This document shows, piece by piece, positions 1 to 5,052 of a DNA stretch of 8,033 bases (within the stretch, counting starts at the first letter, position 1; each line of letters opens with the position of its first letter). This DNA is from an uncultured Clostridia bacterium. GTDB taxonomy: Bacteria > Bacillota > Clostridia > Oscillospirales > CAG-382. The stretch spans positions 1 through 8,033 of the forward strand of contig CAMZED010000065.1 of assembly GCA_947305675.1 (NCBI GenBank). Reading direction: 5' to 3'. A program made the translations under genes and the position numbers. The notes under the pieces are model-generated. The model ran no database searches and was not told where the DNA came from. It saw only the letters and a program-made list of their open reading frames with translations.

Positions 1-517
1 TGTCCGGCGCGCCGACGTGGACGGTTATGTTTTCGGGGATATAAACTCCGTTCTGTATTTGTATTGCGGGCGAAAAACCGTTGCTCGGATCGCGCGCTGT
101 CCCTTTTTCGGGCGGCTCCTCGCCGGCAAACAGAATGTGCTCCGGTAATACAAGCGTGATCTCCGGCTCGCTTTCCGGCGATTCGGCTCCGGCGGGCAGA
201 GGAGTCAGCGGCAGAGACAAAAGCGAAGTGATATCTTCAAATCCCTTTATTCCGGTTATCCTCATACGGTAAAAACCTTCCGCTCGGATAACGGCGGTAA
301 AAACCGAATAAGGCGCGGTCGCGGGATCGTCGGTAAGCGATAATTCTTTCGGCGGAGTTTCGATCACCGCGGTTTTCGATAATCCTCCCCGGTCCGGGGT
401 GATAAGATCACTGAATACGACAGCGCCGCGCGCGTCGCTCAGAACTACCTCGGCGTATTTTACGGGCAGCGCTCCGAAACCGGTCCTCAGCGTGAACAGC
501 ATTTTCCCAAAAGCCAT
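1..517 (-). CDS. Probable peptidoglycan-binding / SpoIID-like protein, N-terminal part (cut by window edge)
   Basis: An open frame of 172 codons runs leftward from an ATG at 517 to the window edge with no stop. A GGAG at 529-532 lies 11 nt upstream; two nearer ATGs (525, 528) are in another frame that stops within about 15 codons. The protein starts MAFGKMLFTLRTGFGALPV. Residues 1-110 look like a beta-sandwich (carboxypeptidase-regulatory or Ig-like) domain, then comes a Pro/Glu-rich linker (about 115-150) and a segment reading VYIPENITVHVGAPD at the edge. From memory, this layout matches a family of clostridial peptidoglycan-binding proteins whose C-terminal part, outside this window, resembles SpoIID/LytB and carries a binding repeat. 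I see no signal peptide, so it may act in the forespore or mother cell, or leave by another route; that is inference. Coding on this strand is supported by the long uninterrupted frame and the terminator placed just before it. Confidence 0.6.
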   Translation of the reverse strand, partial: MAFGKMLFTLRTGFGALPVKYAEVVLSDARGAVVFSDLITPDRGGLSKTAVIETPPKELSLTDDPATAPYSVFTAVIRAEGFYRMRITGIKGFEDITSLLSLPLTPLPAGAESPESEPEITLVLPEHILFAGEEPPEKGTARDPSNGFSPAIQIQNGVYIPENITVHVGAPD

Positions 518-550
518 AAAAGCATCATCTCCGGTGCAGTTTATGCCGCA

Positions 551-590
551 AAAGACAAAAATGTGCCGCGGCTGTCTTTAACCGCGGCAC
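551..590 (-). terminator. Rho-independent terminator of the CPBP protease gene
   Basis: On the minus strand a perfect 9-bp GC-rich stem (GTGCCGCGG at 590-582 pairing with 571-563, loop 10 nt) is followed by ATTTTTGTCTTT. It begins 9 bp past the protease stop codon and separates that gene from the next minus-strand gene, which starts at 517. Confidence 0.85.
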
Positions 591-598
591 CACCTTAT

Positions 599-1603
599 CT
601 ATACGATCGAATAGAATCTGCCTTTTACCCTGAAAGGCGGTACTTCGATCAACCGGTTCTTCATCGGAAGCAGGGCGAGTATCCCGGCGATCAGCACAAA
701 AGTCACAGCCAATCCGCCCTCCGGCCCGAACGCTCCGCCGGTGAATATACCCTGCGCTTTTTCGCATCCGAACACCGATACCGCCGAGCCCATACCGCTT
801 ACCGGGCAGCCGAAAACGTTCCCCTGAACGAAATTCCAGGCGGTGTGTATCGCGGCGACGCCCCAGATGCTTCCCCGCCGCAGAAAATAAACCGAGGCGA
901 ACACGCCGAACAGAAACAGGTTCACAAAAGCCAAAGGAGTGATCCCGTTGTTCATTAGGTGAAGCGCGGCGAAGATAAGCGAATTCACGCCTATCGCCGC
1001 CGGCACGCCTCCACGGCAGCGCGAAGCCGAAACCATAACGAACGACCTCATAAGTATCTCTTCTTCGGCGCCCTGGATCACGAACCCGAAAAAGATCATC
1101 ACGATCCCCGCGAAGTCGATATCCGCGGACACGCCGGTAAAAGTGATCTCACCGGATAAAAGCCCTATCCCGTAAACACAGGCGAACATTACAACGCCGA
1201 TAAACAACCCGGCAAGATATTCCCACACCGCGTTTTTGCGATAAAAGCCGATCGCAAACGCTCTGCGGTGTTCAAACTTGCGGCAATAAAACACCGCGGC
1301 AAATATCACGGCGGCATTGGAAGCAAGCGTCACCGCGGTGAACCAGGCGGGCATATCGGCAAACAATTCCTCGATCTTTCCGATCAACTCCGAAAAATCG
1401 GTATATTCGCCGTAAAGCGAACCGACGACCGATGCGTCCGACAACACGTAAATGCTTTGTGCGGCCGCGGTGAATACCGAAGCCGCGAGCGACCCCGCGA
1501 AAAAGACCATAAGGAACGCGAGGATAAGTTTTAAATAACCCAATTCACCGTTTACAGCGCGGTTTTCGGAAATTATTGCGTTTTCGGGAAACAGTTTTCT
1601 CAT
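599..1603 (-). CDS. CPBP family intramembrane glutamic endopeptidase (CAAX protease-like)
   Basis: A 334-residue polytopic membrane protein. The CPBP (Abi, PF02517) motifs are all present: EEILMR at 181-186 (catalytic glutamates and arginine), FAALH at 211-215 and HTAWN at 253-257. Hydrophobic segments lie near 23-46, 87-106, 127-148, 165-178, 200-215, 222-241, 245-262 and 297-313. The family includes Rce1-type CAAX prenyl proteases and bacterial proteins tied to bacteriocin immunity or protein maturation; the substrate here cannot be inferred. The start is an ATG at 1603 with AAGGAGA (1611-1617) seven nt upstream. The gene is divergent from the exonuclease-family gene at 1681 and ends in its own terminator, so it is probably monocistronic. 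No broken motif or truncation is seen. The family assignment is firm; the function is unknown. Confidence 0.92.
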   Translation of the reverse strand: MRKLFPENAIISENRAVNGELGYLKLILAFLMVFFAGSLAASVFTAAAQSIYVLSDASVVGSLYGEYTDFSELIGKIEELFADMPAWFTAVTLASNAAVIFAAVFYCRKFEHRRAFAIGFYRKNAVWEYLAGLFIGVVMFACVYGIGLLSGEITFTGVSADIDFAGIVMIFFGFVIQGAEEEILMRSFVMVSASRCRGGVPAAIGVNSLIFAALHLMNNGITPLAFVNLFLFGVFASVYFLRRGSIWGVAAIHTAWNFVQGNVFGCPVSGMGSAVSVFGCEKAQGIFTGGAFGPEGGLAVTFVLIAGILALLPMKNRLIEVPPFRVKGRFYSIV

Positions 1604-1624
1604 AACTTGCTCTCCTTAGCGGTA

Positions 1625-1653
1625 TTGACAAAACCTTTGATGTGTGTTAAAAC
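1625..1653 (+). promoter_or_regulatory. Sigma-A-like promoter for the exonuclease/phosphatase-family gene
   Basis: A consensus -35 TTGACA (1625-1630) is followed after 17 bp by TAAAAC (1648-1653, 4 of 6 matches to TATAAT). Transcription would start near 1660, giving a leader of about 20 nt that contains the GGGGGA ribosome site at 1671-1676. The minus-strand protease gene must also start its transcription in this 77-bp gap, but I could not pick a convincing promoter for it. Confidence 0.5.
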
Positions 1654-1680
1654 TCAAAAAAAGACAATACGGGGGACAAA

Positions 1681-2412
1681 ATGAAACGTCTGCGTGTGAC
1701 TACATTCAATATTCAGCACGGCAGGAACCACGCGCTTCCCGGCGACGTGATCGATCTGCCGCTTATGGCGCGCAACGCGCTTGATACAAACGCTTCGCTT
1801 TTCGGGTTCAACGAGGTACGCCGGGGCGAATTAAGCGATATACCAAAATTTCCGGATACTCCGCGTATATTGGCAGAGGCGATCGGCGGGGATTACGTGT
1901 TCGGCAAAGCCATTTCGCTCGGAGAGGGAAAGGCTTACGGCAACGCTTTTGTATCTCTCCTCCCGATCATATCGTCCGAAGTCGTTCCGGTGCCCGATCC
2001 CGAGGTAAAAACGGGAAACCTTTATTACGAAACAAGGTGTATGATAAAAGCCGTCGTCGATTTCGAAGGGACTCCGGTGACCGTCGTATCGACCCACTTC
2101 GGGCTTAACCGCGACGAACGCGATACCGCGGCGGATATCGCGCTTGATATCGCGCGCGGCTGCGGCACGCCTTTTATACTGATGGGCGACCTGAATACCG
2201 CTCCGGACGATCCCGTTTATGAAAAACTCGCGTCCGGACTCACCGACGCCGCGGCTTTCCTCGGCGCGGACGATACGACTTTCCCGTCGGACGACCCGAG
2301 GACCAGGATCGATTATATTTTCGTAAAAGGCTTTACTCCGCTGGAAGCGCACACGGTGCGCAAGGTGGTATCCGATCACTTTGCGCTGACCGCGGAACTC
2401 GGACTGAACTGA
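1681..2412 (+). CDS. Endonuclease/exonuclease/phosphatase (EEP) family protein
   Basis: A 243-residue protein with the full set of EEP (PF03372, DNase I/ExoIII fold) catalytic motifs: TFNIQHG with N10, FNEVR with E45 (metal ligand), STHFG with H139, MGDLNTAP with D170 and N172, RIDYIF with D211, and SDHFAL with D232 and H233. Family members hydrolyse phosphodiester or phosphomonoester bonds in DNA, phosphoinositides or sphingomyelin with a divalent metal. The substrate cannot be decided here. There is no signal peptide or membrane segment, so it is probably cytoplasmic. The ATG at 1681 is preceded by GGGGGA with a 4-nt gap. The gene has its own promoter-like sequence and terminator and so appears to be a single-gene transcript. 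It is shorter than ExoIII (about 270 residues), and TFNIQHG suggests the general EEP branch rather than XthA. Confidence 0.9.
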   Translation: MKRLRVTTFNIQHGRNHALPGDVIDLPLMARNALDTNASLFGFNEVRRGELSDIPKFPDTPRILAEAIGGDYVFGKAISLGEGKAYGNAFVSLLPIISSEVVPVPDPEVKTGNLYYETRCMIKAVVDFEGTPVTVVSTHFGLNRDERDTAADIALDIARGCGTPFILMGDLNTAPDDPVYEKLASGLTDAAAFLGADDTTFPSDDPRTRIDYIFVKGFTPLEAHTVRKVVSDHFALTAELGLN

Positions 2413-2425
2413 ATAATTTTTGCGG

Positions 2426-2460
2426 CGCCGTCGGTATAAATCTGACGGCGTTTTTTATTT
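2426..2460 (+). terminator. Rho-independent terminator of the EEP-family gene
   Basis: A 7-bp stem CGCCGTC (2426-2432) pairs with GACGGCG (2444-2450) around an 11-nt loop and is followed by TTTTTTATTT. It begins 14 bp after the stop codon. The opposite strand has no comparable T-run, so it should not stop leftward transcripts efficiently. Confidence 0.85.
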
Positions 2461-2539
2461 TGCGCCCGCAACTCACATTATATTACCACGAAAATCAAAA
2501 GTCAAGCATTTGCGCCCCGCCCGAATGCCGGGCGCAAAA
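2458..2539. repeat. Three copies of TTTGCGCCC around a leftward promoter
   Basis: TTTGCGCCC occurs at 2459-2467 and 2509-2517 as a direct repeat exactly 50 bp apart, and inverted as GGGCGCAAA at 2530-2538. The first and third copies share 11 bp (TTTTGCGCCCG and its complement, 2458-2468 and 2529-2539). The second and third form a perfect 9-bp hairpin with a 12-nt loop. One copy lies just upstream of the leftward -35 and one just downstream of its predicted start point, which is where operators often sit. Confidence 0.6.
2477..2505 (-). promoter_or_regulatory. Near-consensus leftward sigma-A promoter with no obvious gene
   Basis: On the minus strand TTGACT (2505-2500) is followed by a 17-bp spacer and a perfect TATAAT (2482-2477). 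Predicted start is near 2470. This is the strongest promoter match in the window, yet the transcript would run antisense through the terminator and into the EEP-family gene. Confidence 0.6.
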
Positions 2540-2593
2540 GTCGTTTTCGGCGCATTTGGGCAGAGAAAAGCGAATATTGATGACGGTTTCGTT

Positions 2594-2621
2594 CAAACGC
2601 CGAAAATGCTTCAGGCGTTTG
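2594..2621. repeat. Bulged stem-loop (inverted repeat) of unknown role
   Basis: CAAACGCC (2594-2601) pairs with GGCGTTTG (2614-2621). Inside it GAA pairs with TTC across a single bulged A, leaving a 5-nt loop. There is no T-run on either side, so it is not a terminator by itself. Confidence 0.5.
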
Positions 2622-2650
2622 CGATCGCGTTCGTTCGGATAAACCTTTAC

Positions 2651-2679
2651 ACACCGCTTTTCGCGGTGTTTTTCTTTTT
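2651..2679 (+). terminator. Second rightward Rho-independent terminator, no gene upstream
   Basis: A 7-bp stem ACACCGC (2651-2657) pairs with GCGGTGT (2663-2669) around the loop TTTTC and is followed by TTTTCTTTTT. It lies about 200 bp beyond the first terminator. It may be a backup for the EEP-family gene, insulation of the dcw operon, or the end of a small untranslated RNA. Confidence 0.75.
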
Positions 2680-2838
2680 CCGAACAAGCGTTTGTTGACA
2701 TAATTACAAATTTTTTTCGGTTATTCGAGGCGGCTCGACGTGGAAAAATGTCGAAAAGCATTGAAAATTAAGGGATCCCGTACTGGTCAAAATGACGAAA
2801 GCGCTTTTGCCGACGCCGGGTTTTATGTAAAGCCGCTA

Positions 2839-2867
2839 TTGCTTTTTAGGGGTGCATAGGGTATAAT
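2839..2867 (+). promoter_or_regulatory. Promoter of the mraZ operon
   Basis: A perfect -10 TATAAT (2862-2867) is preceded after 17 bp by TTGCTT (2839-2844), a weak -35 (3 of 6). The start point would be near 2874, giving a leader of about 70 nt that holds the MraZ-box-like repeats and the ribosome site. The position in front of the first dcw gene supports it. Confidence 0.65.
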
Positions 2868-2900
2868 ATGGCCATATAAGAGGAAATATGTGGTGCATAA

Positions 2901-2925
2901 TCCCATAATTTCCCACGGAATCCGA
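2901..2925 (-). promoter_or_regulatory. Probable MraZ operator: TGGGA repeats with 5-nt spacers
   Basis: The plus strand reads TCCCA (2901-2905), 5 nt, TCCCA (2911-2915), 5 nt, TCCGA (2921-2925), so the minus strand carries TGGGA twice and one degenerate TCGGA at a 10-bp period. Established knowledge: E. coli MraZ binds direct TGGGN repeats separated by 5 nt in its own regulatory region. Here the repeats lie between the promoter and the mraZ ribosome site, consistent with autoregulation. Confidence 0.65.
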
Positions 2926-2929
2926 AAAA

Positions 2930-2937
2930 AGGAGGGG
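2930..2937 (+). promoter_or_regulatory. Ribosome binding site that fixes the mraZ start
   Basis: AGGAGGGG ends 6 nt before the ATG at 2944. It selects this ATG over an in-frame GTG at 2890, which would add 18 residues foreign to the family and place the operator repeats inside the coding region. Confidence 0.85.
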
Positions 2938-2943
2938 TCAAAG

Positions 2944-3363
2944 ATGTTCTACGGCGAATATAAACACACGATAGACTCTAAAGGGCGTCTTTTCATACCC
3001 TCCAAACTGCGCGAAAAACTCGGCGATGAATTTATGCTTTCGCGCGGGTTCGATAAATGCGTTTGTATTTACCCGATGGACGAATGGGAATCGTTCACTC
3101 AAAAACTTGATGATCTTCCCGTCGCAAAGGAACGCCGTATCCGTCGCTATTTCTACGCCGGCGCATACGAAGGTTCCGCCGACGCGCAGGGAAGGATTAC
3201 CGTATCGCAGCTTTACCGCGATTTCGCGGGGTTGGAAAAGGACGTCGTGATCGTCGGAAACCGTACTCACCTTGAACTTTGGTCGCTTTCCGCGTGGGAA
3301 GAGGAACAGAGCCTTATCAATAATGAGGAAGTCACCAACGAGCTGATCGAACTGGGGTTCTGA
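2944..3363 (+). CDS. mraZ: Transcriptional regulator MraZ
   Basis: A 139-residue protein, close to the usual length of about 140-150. It contains two tandem SpoVT/AbrB-like half domains, each with the family signature: DSKGR at 11-15 (MFYGEYKHTIDSKGRLFIP) and DAQGR at 80-84. MraZ forms a ring-shaped oligomer and binds repeated short boxes upstream of its own operon; in E. coli it represses the dcw cluster. It is the first gene of the cluster, as is typical. The stop codon is followed after one base by the rsmH start, so the two are translationally linked and co-transcribed. The start at 2944 is chosen for its strong ribosome site and for matching the family N-terminus. TGGGA repeats in the leader are the likely operator. 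Confidence 0.96.
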   Translation: MFYGEYKHTIDSKGRLFIPSKLREKLGDEFMLSRGFDKCVCIYPMDEWESFTQKLDDLPVAKERRIRRYFYAGAYEGSADAQGRITVSQLYRDFAGLEKDVVIVGNRTHLELWSLSAWEEEQSLINNEEVTNELIELGF

Positions 3364-3364
3364 T

Positions 3365-4294
3365 ATGGAATTCAGCCACGTGCCGGTTATGCCGGAAGAA
3401 GTAGTTTCCGCCCTTGCGATCCGCCCCGGTGGGGTTTACGTCGATTGCACGCTCGGCGGCGCGGGACACACGGCGCTTATACTTGAGCGCCTGAACGAAA
3501 ACGGGCGCGTAGTCGGGATTGACCGCGATGAGGACGCGCTGGAAAACGCGCGCGAAAAAATAAAAGATCCCCGGCTTATAACGGTAAAAGACAATTTCGA
3601 AAACATTGCCCAAGCGGCAGCTTCGGCGGGGTTTGACAAAGTCGACGGGATCCTTATGGATCTCGGCGTTTCCTCGCACCAGCTCGATACTGCCGAAAGG
3701 GGATTTTCCTATATAAAAAACGCGCCGCTGGATATGAGGATGGACGTATCGTCTCCGCTAACCGCGCGCGAGGTAGTAAACACCTACCCGGAAAAGGAAC
3801 TTTCAAGGATCCTGCGTGATTACGGTGAGGAACGGTTCGCACAGCGCATAGCCGCAAAAATATGCGAACGCCGCGCCGAAAAAGAAATAACCGATACGCT
3901 TGAACTGGCCGGAATAATTTCCTCGGCAATACCCCCGAAAATGCGTTACGACGGCGGAAACCCCGCAAAACGCAGTTTTCAGGCGATAAGGATAGAGGTC
4001 AACGGCGAACTCGACTGTATCCCCAAAGCGATCCGCGACGGAATAGATCTGCTTAATCCCGGCGGGAGAATGGCGATAATAAGTTTTCATTCGCTCGAGG
4101 ACCGCATAGTAAAGACCGAATTTCAAAAACTCGAACGCCCATGTATCTGCCCTCCGGATCTTCCGATCTGCGTTTGCGGAAAAGTACAGAAGGCGGTAAT
4201 AATCACGCGCAAGCCCATTCTTCCGGGCGAAACCGAACTTAAAAACAACACACGCTCCCACAGCGCAAAACTGCGCGTCTGCGAAAGGATATAG
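3365..4294 (+). CDS. rsmH: 16S rRNA (cytosine(1402)-N(4))-methyltransferase RsmH
   Basis: A 309-residue enzyme (formerly MraW), the usual length. It transfers a methyl group from S-adenosylmethionine to N4 of C1402 in the decoding centre of 16S rRNA. Visible family motifs: HVPVMPEEV (5-13), SAM-binding DCTLGGAGHT (27-36), GIDRDEDAL (51-59), MDLGVSSHQLD (98-108) followed by RGFSY, RSFQAIRIEVNGEL (203-216), and SFHSLEDRIVK (240-250). The C-terminus holds two CxC pairs (C260/C262 and C269/C271) and the typical NTRSHSAKLR ending. The ATG at 3365 lies 1 nt after the mraZ stop, with GGGG (3354-3357) inside the end of mraZ as the ribosome site. The ftsL-like gene starts 9 nt downstream. Nothing is broken. 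Confidence 0.97.
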   Translation: MEFSHVPVMPEEVVSALAIRPGGVYVDCTLGGAGHTALILERLNENGRVVGIDRDEDALENAREKIKDPRLITVKDNFENIAQAAASAGFDKVDGILMDLGVSSHQLDTAERGFSYIKNAPLDMRMDVSSPLTAREVVNTYPEKELSRILRDYGEERFAQRIAAKICERRAEKEITDTLELAGIISSAIPPKMRYDGGNPAKRSFQAIRIEVNGELDCIPKAIRDGIDLLNPGGRMAIISFHSLEDRIVKTEFQKLERPCICPPDLPICVCGKVQKAVIITRKPILPGETELKNNTRSHSAKLRVCERI

Positions 4295-4303
4295 GGTGAG
4301 ACG

Positions 4304-4897
4304 ATGAACGAACAGATCAAAAAACCGGTGGAAAAATCAATTCAGCCGCGCAAAATATCGAAACCTGCCGAAAACGGCGGAAAAACGGCGTCGCCCGTCG
4401 TTTCCAACCGCAAAAAAGCGGTAAAGACCGCTACCGGCAAACCGGTGAACGCCTCGGGAATGCACGCGGTACGTGAAGTTAACGTTATAAGCATAAAAAA
4501 GAAGAGAGCGGACAAAAAGCCGTTCCCGTGGGCTGTGCTTTTCACCGCTGTCATACTCACCGCGATGTTTTTGTTTATGATGATGAACTATGCCGAAGTC
4601 GATAAATACCGCAGCGAGATCGCCGATCTCGACGGCAAGATCGCAAGCCTGCAAAAAACTCAGGATAATTTAGAGGTAACGCTCAGCAACAAATACAACC
4701 TTGCTGAGGTAAAAGATTACGCCGAGAACGAGTTGGGAATGGTAACCAAGGACAAGCTGAGCAGCCACCGCATCTCGGTAGTACAGGACGACCGCGTTGA
4801 AATGCACGAATATGACGACGGCGAGGAAGGCGGCGGCGGGTTCCTGCTCAACGGGCTCGGCGAAGTGTTCAAAGATTTCTTCTCAAACAAAAAATAA
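4304..4897 (+). CDS. ftsL: FtsL-like septum formation (divisome) protein
   Basis: A 197-residue bitopic membrane protein. Residues 1-73 are basic and rich in Lys, Pro and Ser (cytoplasmic); 74-95 form one transmembrane helix; 98-130 form a heptad-like coiled coil (DLDGKIASLQ); 132-147 read NLAEVKDYAENELGMV, which fits the end of the FtsL/DivIC domain. Established role: FtsL pairs with DivIC/FtsB and DivIB/FtsQ and activates the FtsW-PBP2B septal peptidoglycan synthase. Position after rsmH and before the transpeptidase gene is the canonical ftsL slot. The protein is longer than B. subtilis FtsL (about 117 residues) because of the basic N-terminus and a C-terminal tail of about 50 residues with an acidic stretch, a GGGG run (176-179) and an amphipathic end. 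The ATG follows GGTGA with a short gap. Family call rests on topology, motif and context, since FtsL proteins diverge strongly. Confidence 0.85.
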   Translation: MNEQIKKPVEKSIQPRKISKPAENGGKTASPVVSNRKKAVKTATGKPVNASGMHAVREVNVISIKKKRADKKPFPWAVLFTAVILTAMFLFMMMNYAEVDKYRSEIADLDGKIASLQKTQDNLEVTLSNKYNLAEVKDYAENELGMVTKDKLSSHRISVVQDDRVEMHEYDDGEEGGGGFLLNGLGEVFKDFFSNKK

Positions 4898-4900
4898 CTG

Positions 4901-4929
4901 TGGATTTTACGGCGCGGATGTGATACAAT
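4901..4929 (+). promoter_or_regulatory. Promoter-like sequence before the transpeptidase gene
   Basis: An extended -10 TGATACAAT (4921-4929) has a weak -35 TGGATT (4901-4906) at 17 bp. The same bases also resemble a sigma-E promoter (known consensus about GCATATT, 13-15 bp, CATACAAT): GGATTTT (4902-4908), 13 bp, GATACAAT (4922-4929). The start point would be near 4936, giving a leader of about 117 nt. Confidence 0.5.
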
Positions 4930-4969
4930 GAATTGGTATTAAACGCGCCGGGACGAACATATTTATTAA

Positions 4970-4999
4970 GGGTAAACGAGTCTTAAGCGCTCTTTACCC
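4970..4999 (+). other. Leader hairpin upstream of the transpeptidase gene
   Basis: GGGTAAA (4970-4976) pairs with TTTACCC (4993-4999). After one bulged C, GAG (4978-4980) pairs with CTC (4990-4992), leaving a 9-nt loop. The following bases (GTTTGTCTTATCTT) are only partly T-rich, so this could be a weak terminator or attenuator for readthrough from ftsL, or an mRNA-stabilising structure. Confidence 0.5.
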
Positions 5000-5038
5000 G
5001 TTTGTCTTATCTTAAGTAATGATTTTTTCCGGCTCAAA

Positions 5039-5044
5039 AAGGAG
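5039..5044 (+). promoter_or_regulatory. Ribosome binding site supporting a TTG start
   Basis: AAGGAG lies 8 nt before the TTG at 5053. No in-frame ATG or GTG is nearer, and starting at the TTG gives the expected short basic tail before the membrane helix. Confidence 0.8.
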
Positions 5045-5052
5045 TTTTCGCG

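Larger units (their letters stand above)
2413..2943. other. 531-bp intergenic region upstream of mraZ
   Basis: No protein gene is supported here: the open frames have no ribosome site and overlap hairpins. From left to right it contains a terminator (2426-2460), a leftward consensus promoter (2477-2505) flanked by TTTGCGCCC repeats, a GC-rich hairpin (2509-2538), a bulged stem-loop (2594-2621), a second rightward terminator (2651-2679), a lone TTGACA (2695-2700) without a matching -10, about 130 bp with no clear element (2705-2835), and the mraZ promoter and leader. Confidence 0.7.

Noticed and set aside
563..958. Plus-strand frames over the CPBP protease gene and the left-edge gene
   Set aside because: They are antisense to genes with clear motifs or good start signals, and the first begins inside the terminator hairpin.
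1831..2379. A 182-codon minus-strand frame downstream of the leftward promoter
   Set aside because: It is antisense to the EEP-family gene, begins at a GTG without a ribosome site, and shows no recognisable domain. The promoter is reported separately.
2695..2723. TTGACA at 2695-2700 as a second mraZ promoter
   Set aside because: At 16-18 bp spacing the -10 region reads TCGGTT, CGGTTA or GGTTAT, which is not convincing.
2725..2738. Small palindromes (TCGAG-gcgg-CTCGA, and GTCA-AAA-TGAC at 2786-2796)
   Set aside because: Stems of 4-5 bp with no matching copies or context are expected by chance.
2420..2761. Several small open frames of 60-92 codons on both strands in the intergenic region
   Set aside because: None has a ribosome site or sensible composition; they run through terminators and hairpins.
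2890..2943. GTG at 2890 as the mraZ start
   Set aside because: It adds 18 residues foreign to the family, lacks a good ribosome site, and overlaps the operator-like repeats; the ATG at 2944 fits much better.
4142..4179. CxC-x6-CxC in RsmH as a novel metal site
   Set aside because: From memory, similar cysteine pairs occur near the end of many Bacillota RsmH proteins, so it is not unusual.
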